From positions 22,271 to 86,270 of IMG/VR virus record IMGVR_UViG_3300035034_001463: DNA of 64,000 nt; one strand, written 5' to 3'. Below the pieces are notes generated by a model. The model worked only from the letters and a program-made list of their open reading frames with translations. It ran no database searches and was not told where the DNA came from. The position numbers were made by a program, and so were the translations under genes. Positions 43,817 through 51,890 of the stretch are shown here, in pieces (positions within the stretch are counted from its first letter, which is position 1; every line of letters begins with the position of its first letter). The DNA comes from a virus.

Positions 43817-44596
43817 ATGCAGCTAACGCCAAGATATTTAGTCAACAATAGAACTACTGTGGTACTAGATCAGACAGGCTTCACCGTGGAGTATAAACCA
43901 GTGTATCAAAGAAACCTACAAGTCTATAAAGGAATAGACAATAAGCTTCAGTTCCAGGTAAAGAACGCGGATCAGAAGTCAGTTAATATAATCAACTACG
44001 TCCCTCGTTTTGTAGCATTTGACGAAAACCAAAATATGGTATTGGACCTAACAGGTACAGTACTCGACGATGGTTCTTCGTTTACAAGAGGAACATTTGA
44101 AGTTACAATAACCGAAAATAGTTTACTTAATCTCGATCAACAGTATCTTAGCTATAATGTTTATCTAATTGATTCCGAAAGTACACGAGTATTGACTTAT
44201 GCAAACGAATGGTTTGACGCAACTGGTATTATATATCTTTCATCATCTGCCTTTCCTGGTCCTAGTACAAGCCAGTCTGTTGATAATTTTGCAGAAACAG
44301 GATTTAATTCTAGTATATGGATAAGTGATCCAGTTGATGCTATGCCTTCACTTAATGGAAATGAAGCATTACATACGGCAGCAGTCTATCCTGGAGACTT
44401 TGTTGGAGATATAATAGTTCAAGGTACTCTTGAAAATGCCCTTACTCCAAATACTGATTGGGCTGATATAGCTACCATAAGTATATTAAATAACAATGAA
44501 CCATCGTATGTTAATTTCAACGGGATGGTAAGTTATGTACGGTTTAAAACAACATTAGATCCATCTAATATTACGAAAATCCTCGTAAGAATATAA
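43817..44596 (+). CDS. Probable virion structural protein
   Basis: 259 residues, almost entirely beta-strand and turn. The start MQLTPRYLVNNRTTVVL and YQRNLQVYKGIDNKLQFQVK then NADQKSVNI resemble structural proteins of marine T4-like phages. The C-terminal third contains AVYPGDFVGDIIVQGTLEN, suggesting an Ig- or lectin-like outer domain. It has a late-type box right upstream. Confidence 0.6.
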   Translation: MQLTPRYLVNNRTTVVLDQTGFTVEYKPVYQRNLQVYKGIDNKLQFQVKNADQKSVNIINYVPRFVAFDENQNMVLDLTGTVLDDGSSFTRGTFEVTITENSLLNLDQQYLSYNVYLIDSESTRVLTYANEWFDATGIIYLSSSAFPGPSTSQSVDNFAETGFNSSIWISDPVDAMPSLNGNEALHTAAVYPGDFVGDIIVQGTLENALTPNTDWADIATISILNNNEPSYVNFNGMVSYVRFKTTLDPSNITKILVRI

Positions 44597-44624
44597 TTGA
44601 CATTTTCTAAACTTATGTTATATT
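44597..44624 (+). promoter_or_regulatory. Sigma70-type promoter ending 5 bases before the primase ATG
   Basis: TTGACA (44597-44602), 16 bases, TATATT (44619-44624). ATG at 44630 falls about at the predicted start of transcription. Confidence 0.7.
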
Positions 44625-44629
44625 AACAC

Positions 44630-45616
44630 ATGAGTTTAGTATACGATACATTAATTGCATATCTTCCTAGTAATCGTAAACATACTCCGTCTGGATGGAT
44701 GTCATTTAATGCAGTTTGTTGCATACATAATGGTGAAACAGCAGATAATAAAAAAAGAGGTGGTCTCCGACAGGAAGATGACACCGTTTCCTATCATTGT
44801 TTTAATTGTGGATATAAAGCATCTTGGAGTAAAGGATTACTTCTTCAACACCGCATGAGAAAATTATTTGAATGGATAGGTGTACCAGATGACGTAATAA
44901 TGAAAATTGCATTTGAATTATTGCGTGATAAAGAAGGAGTAGTAACCAAAAATAGAGTAGCAGTTCTTCCAAAGTTTGAAATTAAAAACCTTCCGCCCGA
45001 CGCAAAACCATTAGAAGAATGGTCAGGTGAAGATAACAAATATATAATCAAATTAGTTGAATACATGCGCTCAAGAAATTTATATCTTGAAGATACTTCT
45101 TTTTATTGGAGTCCTAATCTTCAGTATCGTAATCGACTTATAATTCCATTTTTTTATGAAAAAAAGATAGTTGGATGGACTGCTAGAGACGTTCTTGATG
45201 GGAAAAACTTTAAATATATTTCTGAACAACAACCTGGGTATGTCTATGGAATTGATCAACAACAAGATTATAAAAGAGTTTTCTCTATATTAGTAGAAGG
45301 TCCAATTGATGCTATACATGTAGATGGAATGGCTCTTCTTGGCTCTGAGTTAAAAGATGAGCAAGCTCTGTTAATCAATTCTTTAGGCAAAGATATCATA
45401 TTTGTACCAGATAGAGATAAGAAAGGTTCTTATATGATTGAACCCGCAATTGATCAAGGTTGGATGGTTTCTTTACCAGAATGGGACTCTGACATAAATG
45501 ATGTTGGAGCAGCAGCTGAAAGATACGGAAGGCTATATACTTTACATAGCATAATCAGTGCAGCTGAATATTCACCATTAAAGATTAGATTAAGGAAGAG
45601 AAAATGGTTTTTTTAA
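44630..45616 (+). CDS. gp61: gp61-like DNA primase
   Basis: Makes RNA primers with gp41. The zinc ribbon uses CCIHNG and YHCFNCGYKASW (CxxH, CxxC). The Toprim domain has FSILVEGPIDAIHVDGMALL (E motif) and IIFVPDRDKKGSYMIEPA (DxD). 328 residues (T4: 342). The gene lies three genes upstream of the helicase gene gp41, with a small gene and a carbamoyltransferase-like gene between. Confidence 0.93.
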   Translation: MSLVYDTLIAYLPSNRKHTPSGWMSFNAVCCIHNGETADNKKRGGLRQEDDTVSYHCFNCGYKASWSKGLLLQHRMRKLFEWIGVPDDVIMKIAFELLRDKEGVVTKNRVAVLPKFEIKNLPPDAKPLEEWSGEDNKYIIKLVEYMRSRNLYLEDTSFYWSPNLQYRNRLIIPFFYEKKIVGWTARDVLDGKNFKYISEQQPGYVYGIDQQQDYKRVFSILVEGPIDAIHVDGMALLGSELKDEQALLINSLGKDIIFVPDRDKKGSYMIEPAIDQGWMVSLPEWDSDINDVGAAAERYGRLYTLHSIISAAEYSPLKIRLRKRKWFF

Positions 45617-45726
45617 AAAAGGTTTGGGAATGGATCACTTACCCCTATACATGGTGGCAAGAAGAAAGAGCCTTTAAAAAAAGATTAAAGAAGATGCAAG
45701 AAAGAGATCCTTTCATTTACAAATAG
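45604..45726 (+). CDS. Small conserved basic protein (ends DPFIYK)
   Basis: 40 residues: MVFLKKVWEWITYPYTWWQE then a basic helix ending KMQERDPFIYK. I recall a small protein with the same ending in T4-like cyanophages at this position. It overlaps the primase end by 13 bases and its stop is 8 bases before the next gene. An amphipathic helix suggests membrane or partner binding. Confidence 0.6.
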   Translation: MVFLKKVWEWITYPYTWWQEERAFKKRLKKMQERDPFIYK

Positions 45727-45734
45727 GAAATTAG

Positions 45735-46709
45735 ATGATAATTTGGGGAGCAACAGGTGGAAGCCATGATGCAAGTTTATCGGTACATAATTTTGGTGTA
45801 AGAGGATTATCTTACACCAAAAAGCCATGGCCATTATGGGCACGGCTAGCAAGTGAATACTCAGGAATGAAAGGAGACAACTTTATATCTCCAGACATGG
45901 AAAAGGATGCAATAGATCTTTTTGGTTATCCTGATAAAATATTTTGGTATGAAAATCCACCACTTAAATCTATCAGACAATTACGTGCAGGACAGGGATT
46001 TATCAACAATAGACCTCAAAAATTCTCATATGCAACAGCACCTATCACATATACATTACACCATCAGTCTCATGCCGCTTATGGATATTATACACAAGAA
46101 AATCCAGAGTGTGCAGTTTTGGTGATAGATTCTATTGGAGAATTTGACACTATATCTATTTGGAAAGGCACTAAAGAATGGACCCTAAAAAAGGTATATT
46201 CTCAAGGTTATCCTCATAGTCTTGGATTGTTTTATTCGGCTATGACTCAACGTATGGGATTGATACCTCAACAAGATGAATATAAAATAGCAGAAATTAG
46301 AGACACAGACAAGACTAAGGGAGGAAAATTATTAGAACATATGTTAGATGATATATTTGAACTACAGAACAGAAAACCTTTTGTAAAATTGAAAACCAAC
46401 CTTCATCGAGGATGTAGATCCTGGAAAGAGGATGACGGCTTTACGAAAGAACAATTTGCTTCATGCACACAATATCTTTTTGAAGCAGCAATTGAACATC
46501 TGTCATATCATACACAGAGATTAACCGGAGCAAATGATCTTGCAATAACGGGTGGATGTGCAATGAATAAAAGATCAATTGACAAGATACGAAAACAGTG
46601 GTATAATGTACATGTACCTCAATACCCGGGCGATCCAGGATCTGCAATTGGAGCAGTACTTTGGCATTATCGTAAACCGGTTAGTATTGATGGTGTATGG
46701 GGAAATTAA
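45735..46709 (+). CDS. Short carbamoyltransferase-like protein (N-terminal domain only)
   Basis: 324 residues, matching only the Kae1-like N-terminal domain of NodU/CmcH enzymes: MIIWGATGGSHDASLSV, HHQSHAAYGYYTQ (metal histidines), AVLVIDSIGEFDTISIW, GCAMNKRSIDKI and DPGSAIGAVLWHY. The YrdC-like C-terminal domain is missing, so carbamoyl adenylate would have to come from elsewhere, or the activity differs. Found between primase and helicase, as I recall in other marine T4-like phages. Confidence 0.8.
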   Translation: MIIWGATGGSHDASLSVHNFGVRGLSYTKKPWPLWARLASEYSGMKGDNFISPDMEKDAIDLFGYPDKIFWYENPPLKSIRQLRAGQGFINNRPQKFSYATAPITYTLHHQSHAAYGYYTQENPECAVLVIDSIGEFDTISIWKGTKEWTLKKVYSQGYPHSLGLFYSAMTQRMGLIPQQDEYKIAEIRDTDKTKGGKLLEHMLDDIFELQNRKPFVKLKTNLHRGCRSWKEDDGFTKEQFASCTQYLFEAAIEHLSYHTQRLTGANDLAITGGCAMNKRSIDKIRKQWYNVHVPQYPGDPGSAIGAVLWHYRKPVSIDGVWGN

Positions 46710-46716
46710 ATAACGA

Positions 46717-48132
46717 ATGGCAACTAGACAAAATACAGACTATGGATATGATATACAAAAAGTTTATTTAGAAATGCTACTGTCTGATGCAGTAACCTTT
46801 GTTAGATGTCAAAATATATTTGATGACACACTTTTTGATAGACGCTTGCGTCCAGCAGCAAAATTTATAAATGATTATGTTACTCAATATAATGCATTAC
46901 CGTTAGTTGAAATTGTCAACTCAGCAGCTTCTACAGATTTGAGACATGTATCTCAATTAGAAAGTAATCATTATGACTGGTTAATGGATGAATTTGAAAC
47001 ATTTACGCGTCACAAAGCATTAGAACGAGCTATTATGGATTCGGCTGAACTTCTTGAAAAAGGAGATTATGGACCAGTTGAAGAACAAATAAAGAAGGCT
47101 GTACAAATTGGGTTACAAAAAGATATGGGTACAGATTACTTTGCTGACCCGAGAGGAAGATTGTTAAGCATAAAAGAAAAGAATGGGCAAATAAGTACGG
47201 GATGGGAAGCATTAGACCGAAAACTTTTTGGTGGAATGAACCGAGGAGAATTGAATATATTTGCAGGAGCATCCGGTGCAGGTAAATCTTTGTTCCTTGC
47301 TAACCTTGGAGTTAATTGGGCAAGGGCCGGATTAAATGTTTTATATCTTACCTTAGAATTAAGTGAGCCGTTGGTGTCTATGAGACTTGATTCGATGCTA
47401 ACAGACATACCGAGTAGAGATATCTTTAAGAGCATTGATGATGTTGAACTTAAGGTTAAGATGATTGGCAAGAAATCAGGCAGCGTTCAAATCAAATATA
47501 TGCCATCAGGAAAGACTGCAAATGATGTTCGGGCTTATATAAAGGAACTTGAAATAAAAGGTGGAATAAAGTATGATGTAATCTTACTTGACTACTTAGA
47601 CCTGTTGATGCCTATTTCGGTTAAAATTAGTCCAGAGAATCTTTTCATAAAAGACAAGTATGTTTCGGAAGAACTACGAAATCTAGCTATGGAATTAAAC
47701 ATGATTTTCGTTACAGCTTCTCAGTTAAACAGAGGAGCAGTTGAAGAAATTGAATTTGATCATTCTCATATATCTGGAGGGTTAAGTAAGATTCAAACTG
47801 CTGATAATGTATTTGGCATCTTTACTTCTCGAGCAATGAGAGAAAGAGGAAGGTATCAATTACAGTTGATGAAAACAAGATCGTCATCTGGGGTTGGCAC
47901 TAATATTGATTTAGGATATAATATTGACACACTTCGAATCTTTGATCTAGGAGAAGACGATGATGACGCTCCTATCAATGCAGGGATAAAAAGTGGTGGT
48001 ACATCTATGTTGAGTAAATTAAAGCGGACGGGAGCATCAGATAATGAAGATGCTCCCGAAGCTAAAGTAAGAGCGGTGTCTAGTTCTTCAAAAGTTAGAG
48101 ATTTTTTGAAAAATTACGATGCTGAAGATTAA
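46717..48132 (+). CDS. gp41: gp41 replicative DNA helicase (DnaB-like)
   Basis: Hexameric 5'-3' helicase. Walker A is GASGAGKSLFLANLG (about residue 190), Walker B VILLDYLDLL, followed by FVTASQLNRGA and HISGGLSKIQTADNVFGIFT (H4 and arginine finger region). 471 residues (T4: 475). The last 60 residues are disordered. It ends the replication block. Confidence 0.95.
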   Translation: MATRQNTDYGYDIQKVYLEMLLSDAVTFVRCQNIFDDTLFDRRLRPAAKFINDYVTQYNALPLVEIVNSAASTDLRHVSQLESNHYDWLMDEFETFTRHKALERAIMDSAELLEKGDYGPVEEQIKKAVQIGLQKDMGTDYFADPRGRLLSIKEKNGQISTGWEALDRKLFGGMNRGELNIFAGASGAGKSLFLANLGVNWARAGLNVLYLTLELSEPLVSMRLDSMLTDIPSRDIFKSIDDVELKVKMIGKKSGSVQIKYMPSGKTANDVRAYIKELEIKGGIKYDVILLDYLDLLMPISVKISPENLFIKDKYVSEELRNLAMELNMIFVTASQLNRGAVEEIEFDHSHISGGLSKIQTADNVFGIFTSRAMRERGRYQLQLMKTRSSSGVGTNIDLGYNIDTLRIFDLGEDDDDAPINAGIKSGGTSMLSKLKRTGASDNEDAPEAKVRAVSSSSKVRDFLKNYDAED

Positions 48133-48148
48133 CCGGTTTAAACCGGTT
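48131..48148. repeat. 18-bp perfect palindrome after the helicase gene
   Basis: AACCGGTTTAAACCGGTT overlaps the gp41 stop. It has no T run, so termination is uncertain; a protein-binding site or processing element is also possible. It marks the boundary between the plus-strand core and the minus-strand array. Confidence 0.6.
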
Positions 48149-48216
48149 ATAACACGGTGTCCTGCGTGTAGACTTAACACTATACGCGCAGCGCATAACT
48201 TAACAAAAAAACAAAC

Positions 48217-48257
48217 ACCAGCATTGTACGCGCATTGCAGCGCGGTGTATTGCTGGT
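48217..48257. terminator. Long imperfect hairpin between convergent blocks
   Basis: ACCAGCA and TGCTGGT close the stem and CGCGC/GCGCG pair inside. It sits between gp41 (+) and the minus-strand array, where a bidirectional terminator is expected. The region 48149-48305 otherwise shows no gene. Confidence 0.5.
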
Positions 48258-48305
48258 TAAGTGCAGGTTTTTAAATACATGACTCTTTAGACGTCTTGTT
48301 AGATT

Positions 48306-48542
48306 CTAAGTTTGCGTATCTTCGTCTATACTAAAGTAACGACTAAGACTTCCTAATATAATAGCAACTTGAGTTTTTGATGAAAGTTTTTGATGCTCAA
48401 GTTGAATTATATCTCCGGTTAAAGTAGTAACCGAGAATCCACGAGATTTTAATTCACTTGCTATGCTTTTTATCATAGCAAGTCTTACGCCTGGCCAGTT
48501 GTTTAATGGTTCGTGAAAACGAACATAGAAATTAGTGAGCAC
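48306..48542 (-). CDS. Last gene of the minus-strand small-gene array, unknown
   Basis: 78 residues, GTG start (MLTNFYVRFHEPLNNWPGVR). It does not clearly share the C-terminal motif of its neighbours. It contains a helical middle (MIKSIASELKSRGFSV). Function unknown. Confidence 0.45.
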   Translation of the reverse strand: MLTNFYVRFHEPLNNWPGVRLAMIKSIASELKSRGFSVTTLTGDIIQLEHQKLSSKTQVAIILGSLSRYFSIDEDTQT

Positions 48543-48585
48543 ATATTATATATCATTATTATAAATTTCTATTAAAATTTTTTCT

Positions 48586-48847
48586 TCATTCTGTTACGAT
48601 CCAATCACTTAAATTAGTTGTTAGATAAAATCTTGTCAGGTCTAATTTATTTTTAAATTTTAAGACCCAATATGAAGGATCATATCCCTCAAAACAATTA
48701 GGATTTGGTGTTGGTGGCATTATCTCTTTAATTATATCTATTTTAGATTCTTTTAATCTTTCTGACATAGCACTGTGTAATATAAAATATTGATGTGTGG
48801 TATCTTTAGTTTTTTTCAAGTCTAATTTTAAGTTTTATTTCTATCAT
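48586..48847 (-). pseudogene. Family B small paralogue, frameshifted at an A7 run
   Basis: ATG 48847 overlaps the upstream stop (ATGA), giving MIEIKLKIRLEKN and then a stop. A one-base change in the A7 run (48810-48816) would join it to KTKDTTHQYFILHSAMSERL and the C-terminal KFKNKLDLTRFYLTT motif. The start MIEIKLKIRLE matches MITRKFKIVE of the next gene. It is either a true frameshift, programmed slippage or a sequence error. Confidence 0.6.
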
Positions 48848-49104
48848 AATTCTTCCTCTACTAAAGTAATCGACTTCAAAATTTGATTAATTGTTGTGTC
48901 ACTCATTAAGTATGCAGTTAGATTTTTTTCATTTTCAAAAGTTAAATTAGCATACCAAACAAAACTAAGATCTTTATTTCTTTCAAGCTGATCAGTTGAA
49001 GAAAGTTCAGCCTTATGTACAAATCTATTATCGCAAATTAAAGGGACAATTTGTATAAGATCTACTGAACTTGATTCAACTATTTTAAATTTTCTAGTTA
49101 TCAT
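48844..49104 (-). CDS. Family B small paralogue (recent tandem copy)
   Basis: 86 residues. Nearly the same plan as the next gene upstream: MITRKFKIVESSS, RFVHKAELSS, FVWYANLTFENEKNLTAYLM and the identical ending TLVEEEL. The two copies clearly arose by tandem duplication. The shared domain has the pattern F-x-x-E-x-x-x-T-x-x-L. Function unknown. Confidence 0.65.
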   Translation of the reverse strand: MITRKFKIVESSSVDLIQIVPLICDNRFVHKAELSSTDQLERNKDLSFVWYANLTFENEKNLTAYLMSDTTINQILKSITLVEEEL

Positions 49105-49364
49105 AATTCTTCCTCCACTAAAGTAACTGACTTTAGTTTCTCATTAATTGTTGTATCACTTATTAAATAAGCAGTTAGATTTTTTTCATCTTTAAAGATT
49201 ATAGAAGTATACCAAACATAATTATTATTTGAATCTTTTCCTAAGTTACCAGGTAATTTAGATGCGACCTTATATACAAATCTATTTTCGCAAATTAAAG
49301 ATACAATTTCTTCAGTACGTAATGAAGTGTTTTCAACTATCTTAAATTTTCTAGTTATCGTCAT
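49101..49364 (-). CDS. Family B small paralogue (tandem copy)
   Basis: 87 residues. MTITRKFKIVENTS, RFVYKVASKLPG, YVWYTSIIFKDEKNLTAYLI and TLVEEEL. It overlaps the following copy by 4 bases (ATGA) and the upstream gene by 14. Function unknown. Confidence 0.65.
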   Translation of the reverse strand: MTITRKFKIVENTSLRTEEIVSLICENRFVYKVASKLPGNLGKDSNNNYVWYTSIIFKDEKNLTAYLISDTTINEKLKSVTLVEEEL

Positions 49365-49599
49365 GTTCTATCACAGTCCAATTACTAAGATTAGAAGAAA
49401 GCAAAAACGCTGTCTTCTTAACGTTTGAGTCAAATTTAATTTCAATTTCATCTATCAGTGTGATCGTTTTTCTAACCCTAAAAGACGTTACATACTTACA
49501 ATCGGTTAAAGATTTAGAGACAACCTCTTTCCATTCTGTTATTAATGGATCTCTATTGAGATTTTTTATTGTTACTGTTGGAATAACTATCTCTTTAAT
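49351..49599 (-). CDS. Family B small gene with probable AUU start
   Basis: 82 residues: (M)KEIVIPTVTIKNLNRDPLIT..., ending TLIDEIEIKFDSNVKKTAFL then LSSNLSNWTVIEHDDN, close to LTTNLSDWIVTE of the frameshifted copy. Between the in-frame TAA upstream and the coding region no ATG, GTG or TTG exists. ATT (49599) overlaps the upstream stop, where neighbours have ATG overlapping a stop. AUU initiation is inferred. Confidence 0.5.
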   Translation of the reverse strand: MKEIVIPTVTIKNLNRDPLITEWKEVVSKSLTDCKYVTSFRVRKTITLIDEIEIKFDSNVKKTAFLLSSNLSNWTVIEHDDN

Positions 49600-49758
49600 G
49601 TTTGAGGGTTCTTAAAATTTCTTCGTCTTCGATTAATTCAAACGATAGTATATCTTTTATCCCAAATGTAATATCTCTTAAAAGAAACATCGTCATTGAT
49701 TTTTCGTTATCAAATGTTAATTCTAAAAAATATATAAATGTATTTGGAGGACCTTCAT
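49595..49758 (-). pseudogene. Family B remnant, truncated or frameshifted
   Basis: AAGGAG then ATG (49758) opens MKVLQIHLYIF and stops. The neighbouring frame reads FIYFLELTFDNEKSMTMFLL then RDITFGIKDILSFELIEDEE, clearly the C-terminal half of the family, without the first half. A T6 run lies at the junction. Probably a decayed copy. Confidence 0.5.
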
Positions 49759-49857
49759 TAAAATCTCCTTTGATCCTAGTACAATCTTATTACCAAAGGA
49801 GAATCCTTATAAAGTAATATAAAATAAATATAAGAGAGGCTAGATGTGTCAGAAAGT

Positions 49858-50136
49858 TTAAAAATTTTCTTTATCATAAATTACTTTCCCGTACAACTTA
49901 TCTGATAAGAAACAAGCAGTTTCGTTTTTTTCATTTTTAAAGATGACGATAAAATAATGTTCAATTCTTTTTTCTTTAAGATTAGATACACTATGAAGAA
50001 ATTTGATACTTTCTATATAAGGTTTATATGTTTCTTTGAACAAGTCTGTAAATTGATGAACAGTTTTTGGAAAGGGAATATCATTTAAATCTAACAGAAG
50101 GCGGTCCAAAACTCTTAATGTTCTCTCTATTCTCAT
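49858..50136 (-). CDS. Family B small paralogue
   Basis: 92 residues. MRIERTLRVLDRLLLDLNDI at the N-terminus, then YKPYIESIKFLHSV and EHYFIVIFKNEKNETACFLS near the C-terminus. It has the F-x-x-E-x-x-x-T core. Divergent from the other copies except in this core. Confidence 0.6.
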   Translation of the reverse strand: MRIERTLRVLDRLLLDLNDIPFPKTVHQFTDLFKETYKPYIESIKFLHSVSNLKEKRIEHYFIVIFKNEKNETACFLSDKLYGKVIYDKENF

Positions 50137-50139
50137 TTT

Positions 50140-50397
50140 TCACCATCCCTCTATTATTTTATAACGCCCAAATGAAACCATCATTAAAAATTTAGTTACC
50201 TCGATGTCTTCTTCAAAATGTATCTTAAAAACGTATTCGCGATAAACAGTTTGATGTTCATAAAAAACAAGTTCGAGATTAAAATGATTCTTCAAAGAGA
50301 TTATAAAACTAGGTATATCATAAAATCTGTCGTTGGCTAAATTATGATATTTGGCAAATGCTCGTTTGGTCATTTTCAATTCAACAACTGTTTTCAT
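50140..50397 (-). CDS. Family B small paralogue
   Basis: 85 residues. MKTVVELKMTKRAFAKYHNL, a middle helix, and YVFKIHFEEDIEVTKFLMMV near the end. It overlaps the next gene upstream by 4 bases, as do several in this array. Confidence 0.6.
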   Translation of the reverse strand: MKTVVELKMTKRAFAKYHNLANDRFYDIPSFIISLKNHFNLELVFYEHQTVYREYVFKIHFEEDIEVTKFLMMVSFGRYKIIEGW

Positions 50398-50657
50398 TTT
50401 AAATACCTACCATATGAGCTTGTTAATAAAAAGACAGTAACGTCACTTTTCTTTTTGAAAGACAATTCAAAAATATGTGGTTCGTTGAAATTATTGACAT
50501 TATTATCAATAATATAATACATTTTATCGACAACAGGATGTTCTTTTATAAATTTTTGGCTAAATTCATCTGGAGTAAAATTATGACAGGCATCTGGAAT
50601 TGAATAGATGTACTCTAAAAACACCATTGGAGGAACTAACAATCTTTGAGTTATCAT
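50394..50657 (-). CDS. Family B small paralogue
   Basis: 87 residues. MITQRLLVPPMVFLEYIYSI, KFIKEHPVVDKMYYI and PHIFELSFKKKSDVTVFLLT then SSYGRYLK. The last part closely follows the array consensus. Confidence 0.6.
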   Translation of the reverse strand: MITQRLLVPPMVFLEYIYSIPDACHNFTPDEFSQKFIKEHPVVDKMYYIIDNNVNNFNEPHIFELSFKKKSDVTVFLLTSSYGRYLK

Positions 50658-50896
50658 TTTATTATTTCTCCAATCGTATTTTTTAAAGAAAAGAAAGTAA
50701 CATCACTTTCTTTTTTAAAGAAGATTTGAAATTCATAAGGCGCGTCATTTGTTATTTTAATTATATAAGGATGCTGTTTTTTTAATTTTTTGGACAAACG
50801 ATTAAAATTGTAGTCGTTAACGAGTGGATAGAGGTTAACCTCTATCCACTCTAAGACTTCTGTAAAAGAAAGGCTAATTGTAACTGAATAATCCAT
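50654..50896 (-). CDS. Family B small paralogue
   Basis: 80 residues. MDYSVTISLSFTEVLEWIEV, KKQHPYIIKITND and YEFQIFFKKESDVTFFSLKN. First gene of this operon segment, with a sigma70-type promoter upstream. Confidence 0.6.
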   Translation of the reverse strand: MDYSVTISLSFTEVLEWIEVNLYPLVNDYNFNRLSKKLKKQHPYIIKITNDAPYEFQIFFKKESDVTFFSLKNTIGEIIK

Positions 50897-50929
50897 AAAA
50901 CAAAACCTCTTTTATAACTATAGTATTAT

Positions 50930-50958
50930 ATTATGCAGGATTCTAAAACAAGAGTCAA
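50930..50958 (-). promoter_or_regulatory. Sigma70-type promoter in the family B array
   Basis: On -, TTGACT (50958-50953), 17 bases, CATAAT (50935-50930). It would start transcription toward 50896 and the genes beyond. Confidence 0.5.
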
Positions 50959-50976
50959 GAGAAACGTTGACGATTA

Positions 50977-51282
50977 CTAGATACAATTTTCATCGTTTTT
51001 TATAAATTTTATTCTTTTTAATACTTCGGAGCCGCGTAACCAAAATAAACTTTCTTCGTGTTCATGTTCAAAATATACAAGAATAGTGTAAATTTGAAGG
51101 TTTAATTCGTTACCACCGATCATATATTTACAAGTAGAAAATTTATGATAGGATATAGAATAACTAGGACCAGACGCTTGGCTCAATTGGTCAACAACAG
51201 CTTGAGCTAACTCGTCTTCCGCCATGGATGGTAACATATCCCAGGGACTTATTCTCAAAGTTATAAAACGATCTTTTTTCAT
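50977..51282 (-). CDS. Family B small paralogue
   Basis: 101 residues. MKKDRFITLRISPWDMLPSM, then YSISYHKFSTCKYMIGG and TILVYFEHEHEESLFWLRG. The last stretch matches the family core with E-H-E-H in place of K-N-E-K. It overlaps the next gene upstream by 4 bases. Confidence 0.6.
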   Translation of the reverse strand: MKKDRFITLRISPWDMLPSMAEDELAQAVVDQLSQASGPSYSISYHKFSTCKYMIGGNELNLQIYTILVYFEHEHEESLFWLRGSEVLKRIKFIKNDENCI

Positions 51283-51590
51283 CTTACAAAGTGATTTAAC
51301 AATTGTCGGTCAAGACTGTTAAATTTCATCCAAAACAAAGTAGCATCACTTGGTTTTTCATATTCTACTGTTATATTAAAAATTGCTACGCCACGCCTGT
51401 CAATCCTGATCACGTCATATGAAATATCAAATCTTTCTCCAACACCCTTTTTTAAATCTTTGCATAATGCTTTTATTCTCCACATGTTGGATAAAGAAAA
51501 TTTAAGATCTTTATTATTAATAGGAAGCGTGATGCAACTATCCTCACTTGGTTCTTCGACTGTAAACAAATTATCAAAATTGTTATTCAT
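51279..51590 (-). CDS. Family B small paralogue
   Basis: 103 residues. An extra N-terminal leader (MNNNFDNLFTVEEPSEDSCI) precedes the domain, which ends FNITVEYEKPSDATLFWMKF. Its ATG overlaps the stop of the frameshifted gene upstream. Confidence 0.6.
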   Translation of the reverse strand: MNNNFDNLFTVEEPSEDSCITLPINNKDLKFSLSNMWRIKALCKDLKKGVGERFDISYDVIRIDRRGVAIFNITVEYEKPSDATLFWMKFNSLDRQLLNHFVR

Positions 51591-51881
51591 CTAAAAATTC
51601 TTCCCTTCTTATAAAAACCAAGTTGTCTTCTGATATAAAAGAACCAGCCAATAACCAAAAAATCGATTCGAGCTGTGGATCATGAACGGTTACTTTCGTC
51701 CAAGGATAAAAGAACGTTTCAGGATTTTTTTCCTATTAGCACCTGAATAGACTTTAAATTGCGGGGCCGATAATTTTTCTGTTAGCTGATCTGCTTGTGG
51801 AGTGATTGCATCTTGAAAAGTAATGTCTTCAAGATCTTCTTTTTGAAAAGAAGGAGAAGTGAAATATAAATTAATTACCAT
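51583..51881 (-). pseudogene. Family B small paralogue, frameshifted at an A7 run
   Basis: MVINLYFTSPSFQKEDLEDI runs in frame to VYSGANRKK and then shifts. After the A7 run (51725-51731) the other frame reads NPETFFYPWTKVTVHDPQLE then SIFWLLAGSFISEDNLVFIR to TAA at 51583, matching the family pattern and coupling to the next ATG. About 100 residues if joined. Real frameshift, slippage or a sequencing error are the options. Confidence 0.6.
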
Positions 51882-51890
51882 AGTCTTTCC

